Below are positions 25,945-33,795 of a stretch of DNA of 64,000 nucleotides, piece after piece (the stretch's first letter is position 1; each line of letters starts with the position of its first letter). Source of the DNA: CAISIP01 sp965278985 (GTDB lineage Bacteria; Pseudomonadota; Gammaproteobacteria; Burkholderiales; Burkholderiaceae_C); the NCBI GenBank assembly GCA_965278985.1, contig OZ257131.1, positions 4,650,001-4,714,000 of the forward strand, given 5' to 3'. Made by a program: the position numbers and the translations under genes. The notes under the pieces were generated by a model. That model ran no database searches and was not told where the DNA came from. It saw only the letters and a program-made list of their open reading frames with translations.

Positions 25945-26892
25945 ATGCACCGCATCGGCTACGTACTGCCCCAAGGCTTCCAGGTCATGGCAATGGCCAC
26001 GCAGACCGTGTTCGAGATGGCCAACCATGTGGCAGGCAACAGCTTCTACGCGATAGAGAACTACGCGCTGCCGGGCGGCCAAGTCCGCACCTCGCTGGGC
26101 GCACGCATCTCCGCGCGGCCGTTCACCGCGCGCAGCCAGGCCGAGACCTGGATGGTGGCCGGCACGCTCGACCCGCTCACCGCCCGCATCGACCCCGAAC
26201 TGCTGCGCCTGCTGCGGCACGGCGCGCAACGCGCCCGCCGCACGGCGGGCCTGTGCACAGGTGCCTTCCTGCTGGCCGAGGCGGGCCTGCTGGAGGGCCG
26301 CCGTGCCACCACGCACTGGGGATTCGCGGACGCCATGCAACAGCGCCACCCCGGCATCCAGGTGGAGGCCGACCGCATCTTCATCACGGACGGCCCCTTC
26401 TGGACCTCGGCCGGCATGACGGCCGAACTGGACCTCGCGCTGGGCATGGTCGAGAAGGACCTGGGCGCCGAGACGGCCCGCGCCGTGGCCCACCGGCTGG
26501 TCATGCCGCAGCGCCGCTCGGGCGGGCAGTCACAACACTCGGAGATGCTGCGGCTGGCTCCCAAATCCGACCGCGTCCAGCAGGCGCTGGACCATGCGCG
26601 CCAGCACCTGGCCAGCCCGCTGTCGGTGGAGGAGCTGGCGGAGGTGGTCCACCTGAGCCCGCGCCAGTTCAGCCGCGTGTTCGCCGCCGAGACAGGCCAG
26701 TCGCCGGCCAAGGCCATCGAGGGCCTGCGGCTGGAGGCCGCGCGGCTGATGATCGAGCAGAGCCGCCACCCGCTGGAGGTGGTGGCGCGCGAGACGGGGT
26801 TCCGCGACCGGCGCCACCTGCGCGAGGTGTTCCTGCGCGGCTTCGGCATTCCGCCGCAGGTGGTGCGCCGCGATGCGCGCGCCACGCACTGA
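25945..26892 (+). CDS. GlxA-type AraC family transcriptional regulator
   Basis: A 315-residue regulator joining a DJ-1/PfpI-like domain (about residues 1-190; conserved Cys in AGLCTGAFLLAEAGLL, followed by RRATTHWGF) to a C-terminal AraC double helix-turn-helix (about 215-310; LSVEELAEVVHLSPRQFSRVF and PLEVVARETGFRDRRHLREVF). GGAGAA precedes ATG 25945; the frame's earlier ATG at 25891 lies within the operator. The N-domain probably senses a small ligand. It is expected to control the divergent SDR-AKR-thiolase-MFS operon, and probably itself, through the palindrome at 25889-25930. Confidence 0.9.
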   Translation: MHRIGYVLPQGFQVMAMATQTVFEMANHVAGNSFYAIENYALPGGQVRTSLGARISARPFTARSQAETWMVAGTLDPLTARIDPELLRLLRHGAQRARRTAGLCTGAFLLAEAGLLEGRRATTHWGFADAMQQRHPGIQVEADRIFITDGPFWTSAGMTAELDLALGMVEKDLGAETARAVAHRLVMPQRRSGGQSQHSEMLRLAPKSDRVQQALDHARQHLASPLSVEELAEVVHLSPRQFSRVFAAETGQSPAKAIEGLRLEAARLMIEQSRHPLEVVARETGFRDRRHLREVFLRGFGIPPQVVRRDARATH

Positions 26893-26909
26893 CTGAACGT
26901 CCAGGACTG

Positions 26910-29054
26910 TCAGTCCTTTGCCGGCGCGGCGTGCCCGTCCAGGACCTTCTGCGCGGCGGCGGCCACCGCCCCGTGCGCGGCCCCGCCCGCTCCCTCGTCC
27001 ACCTGCACGCGTGGCACTGCGAACTTGATGCCGTTCTCATCGAAGGCGGTCTTGATCATGGCCAGGGCCTTGCGCTTGACCACGAACTGCTCGCCGGGGT
27101 GGGTCATCATCTTCATGCGGATCTCGATGCCGAAGTCGCCGAACTGCTCCACGCCCTGCATCTTGAGCGGCTCCAGGATGTGGGGGCCCATCTCCGGGTC
27201 CGCCGCGAGCTGCTGGCCGATGCCCTTGATCAGCTTGCGCGCCTTCTCCAGGTTGCTGTCGTAGGTGATGGTCAGGGCCATCTTGTCGATGACCCAGTTG
27301 CGGCTCATGTTCTGCACCGCGCCCAGCACACCGAAGGGCACGGTGTAGACCGGGCCGCGGTGGTGGCGCAGCCGCACCGAACGCAGGCTGAAGGACTCCA
27401 CCGTGCCCTTGTAGCTGCCGCTCTGGATGTATTCCCCCACGCGGAAGGCGTCGTCGAAGAGGAAGAACATGCCGCTCACGATGTCCTTGACCAGCGTCTG
27501 CGCGCCAAAGCCGACCGCGATGCCCACCACGCCCGCACCGGCCACCAGCGGGCCGATCTCCACGCCCACGGCCGACAGCGCCATCAGCGCCGAGATCACC
27601 ACCAGCGCCACCCACACCACGTTGCGCAGCACCGGCAGCACGGTGCGCAGCCGCAGCGCATTGCCGGCCTGCGCGTCGGCCTCCGCCTCCGCCTGGGCCT
27701 GCGCCAGGCGGCGCTCGATCATGGCCTTGAAGACGTACCAGAGCAGGTCGGCCAGCAACACCACCGCCGCCACCTGGAAGATGCCCCGCATGACCCGCAG
27801 TTCCAGCGCGTCGGAGGTCATCAGCGCCACCACGTCGATGCCCCAGGCAATGGCGAGCCACAGGAGCGCCACCACGATCAGCACCAGGCGCACCGAACGG
27901 GCCACCAGCGCGGTGTCGAAGCCCAGGCCCGCCGCGGACGCCTCCTCGGCCCCCGCGGGCCGCTGCAGATGGGCCGCCACCTTCGTGATGAGGTGGGATG
28001 CGCCATAGAGGATCAACGCCACGGCCCCCAGCCAGAACAGCTGGAAGGCGCCGATCAGGCGCAGGGCCAGCAGCGCCACGAAGGCGACGGTCAACAGCCA
28101 GTTGACGGTGTTGCGGTGGTGATCCTGCGCAACGGGCCGCCGCCACAGCGCCTCCAGCATCACGGCAAGCAGGTAGAACGAGGCGATGTAGGCCACCGCA
28201 CGCCAGACCCCATAGTCCACCGCCTGGACCTGCAGCCACTGGACCAAGGCCACGACGAACGCGAAGGAACCCAGGAGCACGAACAGCCGGCGGTGCCAGA
28301 ACCAGGCAGCGGTGTCGCCCATCGGCACGATGCGAAAGCGCGGCGCCCCGGGCGCGAACAGCAGCCGGCCCAGCACCAGCGAGAACCGGGCGACGACGAC
28401 CGCCATCAGCAGGAAGAGCACGGCGCTGCGCATCATGGGCGGCCAGTCGAAGATCAGGAACGCGCCCAGCGTGCCCAGCGCGAAGGAGCCGATCCAGCTG
28501 ATGCCGAAGCCCAGGCGCGCGAAGGCAGCGCGCACGCGTTCACCGGCGGTCTCCAGCGACGAGGCGATGATCCAGCGCCGCACGCCGGCCGAGATGCGCC
28601 AGAAGACCCATTCGAAACCGAAGCCCAGCACCACGAAGCCCAGCACCAGCCACAGGGCGTTGCCGCGGCCGTTCGCATCGATTTCATCGCGCAGGCGGCC
28701 GAACACCTCTTCCATGGCGCGCGGTACATGGGGCAGCGCCGCCATGACGTCCCGCATGTGGACACGGATGGCATCGATTTGCCCCGCCACCAGGCCCTGG
28801 CCGCCCGCCGAGGCGGTGTCCGCGGGCCTGTCGCCTGCGGGCGCGGAAGCGGCGACCGCCGGCGCAGAGGCAGGCACCACTGCGCCGGACGCCGCCACGG
28901 CCGGTGCGGCCGCCTGGCGCAGCGCGATCCACTTCTGCACCTCCGGATCGGACAACAGCTGCAGCAGCTCACCCACTTTCTCGGGCGGGGCCTGGCCGAA
29001 TGCAGGCCAGGCGAAGAGGGACAGGACGAGCGCGATCAGACGCAGGAAGCGCAT
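26910..29054 (-). CDS. Large MscS-family mechanosensitive ion channel
   Basis: A 714-residue inner-membrane channel that should open on membrane tension during osmotic downshock. It starts with a signal peptide (MRFLRLIALVLSLFAWPAFG), a periplasmic Ala/Pro-rich region with helices, then about 11 membrane segments. The last, pore-lining helix reads GPLVAGAGVVGIAVGFGAQTL. The MscS beta-domain follows (DDAFRVGEYIQSGSYKGTVESFSLRSVRLRHHRGPVYTVP, with the usual PFG turn) and then the alpha/beta C-domain. The architecture matches YbiO/MscM-like enlarged MscS proteins. The start ATG 29054 is chosen over the longer frame because it begins the signal peptide. It converges on the AraC gene with a 17-bp gap. 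Confidence 0.9.
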   Translation of the reverse strand: MRFLRLIALVLSLFAWPAFGQAPPEKVGELLQLLSDPEVQKWIALRQAAAPAVAASGAVVPASAPAVAASAPAGDRPADTASAGGQGLVAGQIDAIRVHMRDVMAALPHVPRAMEEVFGRLRDEIDANGRGNALWLVLGFVVLGFGFEWVFWRISAGVRRWIIASSLETAGERVRAAFARLGFGISWIGSFALGTLGAFLIFDWPPMMRSAVLFLLMAVVVARFSLVLGRLLFAPGAPRFRIVPMGDTAAWFWHRRLFVLLGSFAFVVALVQWLQVQAVDYGVWRAVAYIASFYLLAVMLEALWRRPVAQDHHRNTVNWLLTVAFVALLALRLIGAFQLFWLGAVALILYGASHLITKVAAHLQRPAGAEEASAAGLGFDTALVARSVRLVLIVVALLWLAIAWGIDVVALMTSDALELRVMRGIFQVAAVVLLADLLWYVFKAMIERRLAQAQAEAEADAQAGNALRLRTVLPVLRNVVWVALVVISALMALSAVGVEIGPLVAGAGVVGIAVGFGAQTLVKDIVSGMFFLFDDAFRVGEYIQSGSYKGTVESFSLRSVRLRHHRGPVYTVPFGVLGAVQNMSRNWVIDKMALTITYDSNLEKARKLIKGIGQQLAADPEMGPHILEPLKMQGVEQFGDFGIEIRMKMMTHPGEQFVVKRKALAMIKTAFDENGIKFAVPRVQVDEGAGGAAHGAVAAAAQKVLDGHAAPAKD

Positions 29055-29201
29055 GGCTGGGAACTCCGGGCTGGGGTGGATGACGACGCCGTTGCTGCAG
29101 CGCACGGGGAGCGCTGGGGCAACGGCGCCACGTGGATGGAATTGTTGACGGCTCCTCCTGCAGGCACGCAACTTTTCCGAAGGGGAAAATGCACAACATA
29201 A

Positions 29202-29221
29202 GGTACGCCACGTGGCGTACC
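29202..29221 (-). terminator. Perfect 20-bp palindrome after the MCE operon, likely terminator
   Basis: GGTACGCCACGTGGCGTACC is a perfect palindrome 3 bp beyond the last stop codon of the minus-strand MCE operon. In that transcript it folds as an 8-bp stem with an ACGT loop followed by UUAUGUU, a weak U-tract. A protein-binding site is the alternative. Confidence 0.55.
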
Positions 29222-29224
29222 GCC

Positions 29225-29803
29225 TCAATCCGGCTCGGGGTGCAGCTCGACGTGCTGCTTCTGCAGCAGCTTGACCAGCCTGCCGCTGGTGTTGCGCAGG
29301 CGCTGCGCCAGCAGCTGCGTGAGCTTGACCAGCAGCTTGGCGCCGATGGCGGGATGGTCCTGGATCAGGTGGGCGATCATGGTGCGGGTCAGCACACCCG
29401 CCTCCACGTCCTCGATGGCGCGGCATGTGGCATTGCGTGGCGCGGCGTCGAGCATGGACATCTCGCCCACGGCGGTGCCCTGCGCGATCACGGCCAGGCG
29501 CGATTGCTGCCCGGACTCGGAGAGTTTCATCACATCCACCGTGCCCGCCAGCACCAGCAGCATCCAGTCGCCCACCTCGCCCTCCTGGATCAGCACCTGG
29601 CCCGCGCGCGCACGCAGCCGTGGCATGCGCGCACCCAGGGTGTCGGCCTCTTCGGGAGTGAGGTCCTCGATCAGCACGGCCGCGTGGCGCCAATGCTGGG
29701 CATAGTGCGACAGGTCATCGCAGGAGCCGTCGATCTGCAGGCCGGCGCGCGCGAAGCGCGCCTGCAGTTCGGCCAGGTGGCTCAGCGCAAGCTCGTCAGC
29801 CAT
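29225..29803 (-). CDS. Cyclic nucleotide-binding domain protein (Crp-like sensor without DNA-binding domain)
   Basis: A 192-residue soluble protein with one cNMP-binding fold (about residues 55-165): RAGQVLIQEGEVGDWMLLVLAGTVDV, then AQGTAVGEMSMLDAAPRNATCRAIEDVEAGVL, whose GEMSMLDAAPRNAT corresponds to the phosphate-binding cassette. The C-terminal part is a helix rich in Leu/Gln (LTQLLAQRLRNTSGRLVKLLQK) with no helix-turn-helix, so it cannot bind DNA like Crp. Its start overlaps the preceding lipoprotein gene by 22 bp, so it is an integral part of the MCE transport operon and may tune that transporter. The ligand (cAMP, c-di-GMP or none) is not decidable from sequence. Confidence 0.85.
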   Translation of the reverse strand: MADELALSHLAELQARFARAGLQIDGSCDDLSHYAQHWRHAAVLIEDLTPEEADTLGARMPRLRARAGQVLIQEGEVGDWMLLVLAGTVDVMKLSESGQQSRLAVIAQGTAVGEMSMLDAAPRNATCRAIEDVEAGVLTRTMIAHLIQDHPAIGAKLLVKLTQLLAQRLRNTSGRLVKLLQKQHVELHPEPD

Positions 29804-30426
29804 TGCGCGATGTCTTCCACGGCAGCGTCCGAGGCCAGCGTGAGCGCACGCACGCCGCCGCGCGCGTCGGCGCTGGGCGCGGGGCGCTGCAACTGGAAGC
29901 TGCGCTGCCCCAGCAGCAGGTCGCCGCCGCGCGTGCTGCGCAGTGCCGTGGCCCGCACGCGCAGGAGCCCCGCGCTGCTGGCCGGCGCATCGAAGACCTG
30001 GCTGAACTCCTCCAGCTCCACCTGCAGGACCAGGGTCGATGCACCGCCCAGGCCCACGGTGCTGTCACCGGGCGTGAGCACCGTGGCCTGCTGCGAGAGG
30101 CGCGCACGCAGGCGCTGGCCCAGCAGCTGGGCCGGCGTCATGCTCCAGCGCGCCTGGGCATAGGGCTGCAGCTGCTGCGCATCGGCGTACGCCAGCCGGT
30201 AGAGCACGGCCGTGTTGTCCAGCGCGGTACCGGCCTCGATCTCCGGCAGCAGCACCACGGGCGCCGGCACGGTGGATGGCGCCAGGGTGGTGGCCGCTGC
30301 ACCGGGACCGAAATCGTAGACCACGGCGCGCACGGGCTTGTCGACGAAGGCGCAACCCGCCAGCAGCAGCGCCGCGGCCAGCAGCGCACCCCGGCGCAGT
30401 GAAGGAACGATGGACACCGGGTTCAT
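29782..30426 (-). CDS. ABC-type transport auxiliary lipoprotein (PqiC/MlaD-partner family)
   Basis: A 214-residue lipoprotein: SLRRGALLAAALLLAGC gives a lipobox (LLAGC) with Cys25, followed by a beta-rich domain containing VYDFGPG, PVVLLPEIEAGTALDNTAVLYRLAY and a C-terminal segment with repeated V-x-L alternation, as in the ABC_trans_aux/PqiC family. It should sit in the outer membrane inner leaflet and receive lipids from the MCE protein. Its ATG overlaps the MCE gene stop by 4 bp and its end overlaps the cNMP gene, in a tightly coupled operon. Confidence 0.85.
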   Translation of the reverse strand: MNPVSIVPSLRRGALLAAALLLAGCAFVDKPVRAVVYDFGPGAAATTLAPSTVPAPVVLLPEIEAGTALDNTAVLYRLAYADAQQLQPYAQARWSMTPAQLLGQRLRARLSQQATVLTPGDSTVGLGGASTLVLQVELEEFSQVFDAPASSAGLLRVRATALRSTRGGDLLLGQRSFQLQRPAPSADARGGVRALTLASDAAVEDIAQWLTSLR

Positions 30427-31442
30427 TGCGCACCTCTCGGAATCTGGAAGCCGGGTTCCCCGGGGCCGGGACGCTGCGCGCCATGGCCGAAGATCAGGGA
30501 TTGGGGGTTGTCGTTGACGGCGTTGACCGTGCGGCTCACCTGGCGCGCCGTGCGCGCGGCATCCTCGGTGGTGCGGTTGAGCCGTGGCAGCGTGCTGCCG
30601 CTGATGGACTGGCCCGCCGCCGTCATGGCCGCGGCCCCTTCGGCCAGCCGGTCCACCACGCCATCGGGGGCACTGAGCCGCGTCACCAGCTGGGTCGTTG
30701 CCGTGGCGGTGCCGCGGAACTCCGCCGCCGTGCGATCGATGCCGTCGGCGGTCTTCTGCAGCGTCTTGAGCGTGCTGGTGGCTTCCTGCACGAATTGCGG
30801 AATGCTCACGCGCTCGGGGCCGAGCTGCGCGGCCAGCACGCCGTCCACGCTGGCCGTGAGCTTCTGCACGCGCTCGGTGAGGGCGCGGATGCTCTGCGCC
30901 GTCTCGCCAATGCCCTGCACGGTGGCCATCATCTGCTGCTGGTTCTCGGCCGACAGCAGCAGGTTCACGCGCTCGCTGGTCTGCTCCAGGCGCGCCAGGA
31001 TGGCCACCCCCTGGTCGGACAGCTTGGACAGCAGGCTGGAGCGCATCGGGATGCGACCCGGCTCGGTGGCCGACGTGGGCAGGCTGTCCTTGGACGCGCC
31101 GGTGTCGTCCAGCTGCACGAAGGCCAGGCCCGTGACGCCCTGGAAGCCCAGTGTGGCGAAGGTCGAGGGCGTGATGGGTGCCGCGTCGTCCACGGCGATG
31201 CGCACCAGGATGTTGCCGCGCGCCACGGGGTCGAAACCGATGTCCGTGACCTTGCCGACCGCCACGCCGCGATAGCGCACCGGCGCCTGCGACTGCAGGC
31301 CGGTCACGGCCTCGGGGCTGGAGATCAGGAACGCGCGCTGTTCGCCCGTGTCGCGCATCAGCCAGGTGGCCAGCGCGACCATCAGCGCCGACACCAGCAG
31401 CACGAACAGACCGGCGGCGAGCGCATGAGCCTTGTTTTCCAT
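30423..31442 (-). CDS. MCE/MlaD family lipid-transport substrate-binding protein
   Basis: A 339-residue protein anchored by one N-terminal helix (AGLFVLLVSALMVALATWLM), followed by a single MCE domain (about residues 38-120: AVTGLQSQAPVRYRGVAVGKVTDIGFDP, GVTGLAFVQLDD) and a long helical region (about 140-310) likely to form a hexameric tunnel or needle as in LetB/PqiB/Mce proteins. It binds phospholipid in the periplasm between the permease complex and the outer-membrane lipoprotein. The gene overlaps the lipoprotein gene (ATGA) and follows the ATPase gene by 11 bp. Confidence 0.9.
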   Translation of the reverse strand: MENKAHALAAGLFVLLVSALMVALATWLMRDTGEQRAFLISSPEAVTGLQSQAPVRYRGVAVGKVTDIGFDPVARGNILVRIAVDDAAPITPSTFATLGFQGVTGLAFVQLDDTGASKDSLPTSATEPGRIPMRSSLLSKLSDQGVAILARLEQTSERVNLLLSAENQQQMMATVQGIGETAQSIRALTERVQKLTASVDGVLAAQLGPERVSIPQFVQEATSTLKTLQKTADGIDRTAAEFRGTATATTQLVTRLSAPDGVVDRLAEGAAAMTAAGQSISGSTLPRLNRTTEDAARTARQVSRTVNAVNDNPQSLIFGHGAQRPGPGEPGFQIPRGAQ

Positions 31443-31453
31443 GGAGGGCCTTT

Positions 31454-32254
31454 CTACACGGCGAAGGGGTATTCCCGCAACAGCTCCATCGCGCGCTGCC
31501 CGCGCTCGCCCAGGAAGAAGTCGTGGATGAAGGGATGGGGGAAGGCGATCACGTCCTTGGGCGCGCCGTGGAACACGATGCGCTTGTCGGCCAGCACGGC
31601 CACCTGCGTGCTCAGCTCGAAGAGGGTGTCGAGGTCGTGCGTGACCATCACCACCGTGAGGCCCAGCTCACGGTGCAGCGAGCGCAGCAGCGCGCAGAAG
31701 GCGTCGGCGCTGTCAGGGTCGAGGCCGGCCGTGGGCTCATCGAGCAGCAGCAGCGGCGGGTCCATGATGAGTGCGCGCGCCAGCGCCACGCGCTTGATCA
31801 TGCCGCCCGACAGGTCGGCCGGCATCTTGTGGGCATGCACCGCGTCCAGCCCCACCATCTGCAGCTTGACCAGGGCCGCCTCGCGCACCAGCGCGTCCGG
31901 CAGTGTCTTGAGCTCGCGCAATGGGAAGGCGATGTTGTCCAGCACGCTGAAGGCCGAGAACAATGCGCCGTGCTGGAACAACATGCCGACACGGCTGGCC
32001 GCGCCCGCATCGGACAACCGCGCGGCCGGCTTGCCCAGCACGGTGACCTCGCCGTGCGCGGGTGTCTCCAGGCCGAGGATGGTGCGCAGCATGACGGTCT
32101 TGCCGCTGCCCGAGCCGCCCACCAGCGAGACCATTTCGCCCCGCGCGATCTGCAGATCCAGGTCCTTGTGGATCACGATCTCGCGGCCCGCCACCTTGAA
32201 GGCCGACGACAGCTTGTCGATGCGCACGACCGGCTCGGTGCCCACGCTGCTCAC
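31454..32254 (-). CDS. MlaF-like ABC transporter ATP-binding protein
   Basis: A 266-residue ATPase that powers the MCE lipid transporter. Walker A is GGSGSGKT, the signature LSGGM, Walker B LLLLDEPTAGLD, and the H-loop VTHDL; the Q-loop reads MLFQHGALFSAFSVLDNI, typical of the MlaF/Mkl subgroup. I select GTG 32254 because GGAGG lies 8 nt upstream and the length then fits the family. The ATG at 32356 would overlap the permease gene by 41 bp and add a basic leader. It is the second gene of the operon, after the permease. Confidence 0.9.
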   Translation of the reverse strand: MSSVGTEPVVRIDKLSSAFKVAGREIVIHKDLDLQIARGEMVSLVGGSGSGKTVMLRTILGLETPAHGEVTVLGKPAARLSDAGAASRVGMLFQHGALFSAFSVLDNIAFPLRELKTLPDALVREAALVKLQMVGLDAVHAHKMPADLSGGMIKRVALARALIMDPPLLLLDEPTAGLDPDSADAFCALLRSLHRELGLTVVMVTHDLDTLFELSTQVAVLADKRIVFHGAPKDVIAFPHPFIHDFFLGERGQRAMELLREYPFAV

Positions 32255-32315
32255 TGGAGTACCCTCCGCGCTACGCGCTGCGGTGCTGAGCGCCTTGGGA
32301 ACGGCCCGGCGGCGC

Positions 32316-33473
32316 TCATATGCCCACGTCCTTGAACACCACGGCAAAAAGCGCATCCACCAGCAGCACCACGGTGATGGAGGTGACGACGGACGCGGTG
32401 GTGCCCTCGCCCAGGCTCTCGGTATTGGGCTTGATGCGCAGCCCGTAGTGGCAGCCGATCAGCGCGATCAGCACCCCGAACACCGCCGACTTGGACACCG
32501 CCAGCGTGAGGTTGGAAGCTTCCACGGCAGCCGGCAGCGCGGTGAGGAAATACGCGGGGCTGATGTCCATGGCGAAGTCCGCCGCCAGCATGCCCCCCAG
32601 CAACGCCGCCACGGTGGTCCACACCGCCACCAGCGGCATGGCGATGGCCATCGCCAGCGCGCGCGGCATCACCAGCCGATACCCCTGCGCGATGCCCATC
32701 ACGCGCATCGCGTCGAGTTCCTCGTTGACGCGCATCACGCCGATCTGCGCCGTGATGGCCGAGCCGGAACGCCCCGCCAGCAGGATCGCGGCCAGCACCG
32801 GGCCCAGCTCGCGGATCAGCGACAGGCCCAGCACGTTGACGATGAAGGCATCGGCGCCGAACTTGCGCAGCTGCTGCGACATCAGGTAGGCCAGCACCAC
32901 GCCGATCAGGAAACCCACGAGGGCGGTGATGGGGAGCGACGTGGCCCCGATACGGTAGAGGTGGCCGGAGACATCGCGCCACGGGCCCGCGCGCGGATGC
33001 CGCAGCAGGCTTCCCAGGTCCAGCATCAGCTGCCCCAGCAGGCGCACGAGGTCGCGGCCGTGGTCCACGATCTGCAGGAGCCACTCGCCCAGGTCCAGGA
33101 AACGCTGTACGAGGCTGCGCGGTGCGGCAGCCGGTGGATCGACGGTGAAGCGCGCCACGCGCAGGAGCATCGCGCGCTGCGCCGGCAGGATCTGCAGGTC
33201 CTGCGGCCATTCGCGGCCCCACGCGTTCCACAACAGCTGTGCGCCCGTGTGGTCCAGGCGCTCCATGGCCCGCAGGTCCCAGCGGTGCGCCACACCCTTG
33301 CCACCCGGGCCATCCAGGCCTCGCAGGCCGCGCTGCAGCCGCTCCCAGGCATCGGGCTGCGCCAGCGCAGCGGCCGACCAGCAGCCGTCCAGTACAACGG
33401 CGACCTCGCCCTGCGCGCTCTGGCGTTGGATGCGCGGTGCGCTTTCCTCGGTGGCGGCGGATGGGGCGGTCAT
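32316..33473 (-). CDS. MlaE-like ABC permease with N-terminal STAS-like domain
   Basis: A 385-residue protein. Residues about 15-110 form a STAS-like domain (VAVVLDGCWSAAALAQPDAW, then HRWDLRAMERLDHTGAQLLWNAWG), the function done by separate MlaB in E. coli. From about 150 the MlaE permease follows, with IRELGPVLAAILLAGRSGSAITAQIGVMRVNEELDAMRVMGI, the highly conserved coupling helix, and five or so membrane segments. The start ATG 33473 (MTAPSAATEE) is chosen; the frame's extension to 33776 runs through the mrdA terminator. First gene of permease-ATPase-MCE-lipoprotein-cNMP operon for lipid traffic across the envelope. Confidence 0.9.
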   Translation of the reverse strand: MTAPSAATEESAPRIQRQSAQGEVAVVLDGCWSAAALAQPDAWERLQRGLRGLDGPGGKGVAHRWDLRAMERLDHTGAQLLWNAWGREWPQDLQILPAQRAMLLRVARFTVDPPAAAPRSLVQRFLDLGEWLLQIVDHGRDLVRLLGQLMLDLGSLLRHPRAGPWRDVSGHLYRIGATSLPITALVGFLIGVVLAYLMSQQLRKFGADAFIVNVLGLSLIRELGPVLAAILLAGRSGSAITAQIGVMRVNEELDAMRVMGIAQGYRLVMPRALAMAIAMPLVAVWTTVAALLGGMLAADFAMDISPAYFLTALPAAVEASNLTLAVSKSAVFGVLIALIGCHYGLRIKPNTESLGEGTTASVVTSITVVLLVDALFAVVFKDVGI

Positions 33474-33714
33474 GAGAGGGTTTGAATAGTACCTGCACGC
33501 CGGGTCCGATTCGGTGCAGCCGCCCCCCGATGCAGGGGATGCGGGACGCCAGCCAGGTGCGCACCGCCTTGGGGCGGACGGCTGCTGGACGCGCACGGGG
33601 TGGTGCATGCGGGTAAGTCCCGATCCCTGTTCTCCATCACTCGGCTTACAGTCGGTGCACTCGGCGGTTGACGCAAACCCGCCTGAGGACCCTGGAGACG
33701 CAACAAAAAATGGC

Positions 33715-33741
33715 AAAGGCGCTGGCAATCCCAGCGCCTTT
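33715..33741 (-). terminator. Rho-independent terminator of the mre-mrdA operon
   Basis: An 11-bp perfect stem (AAAGGCGCTGG / CCAGCGCCTTT, 5-nt loop) lies 55 bp past the mrdA stop. On the minus strand it is followed by GCCATTTTTTG; on the plus strand by GTTTTTGG, so it could work both ways. The rest of the 322-bp gap 33474-33795 holds no recognisable gene. Confidence 0.9.
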
Positions 33742-33795
33742 GTTTTTGGTGCGCCACTTAACGCACCATGCCCCATGTGGGGGCCTGCCTCGAGG

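Noticed and set aside
25773..29201. A 1142-codon plus-strand frame across the AraC and MscS genes
   Set aside because: The conserved AraC and MscS proteins occupy other frames; this product is His/Gln/Arg-rich and matches no fold.
30276..33485. A 1069-codon plus-strand frame opposite the MCE operon
   Set aside because: All five MCE operon genes on the minus strand have intact motifs and coupled starts, so this is a codon-bias shadow.
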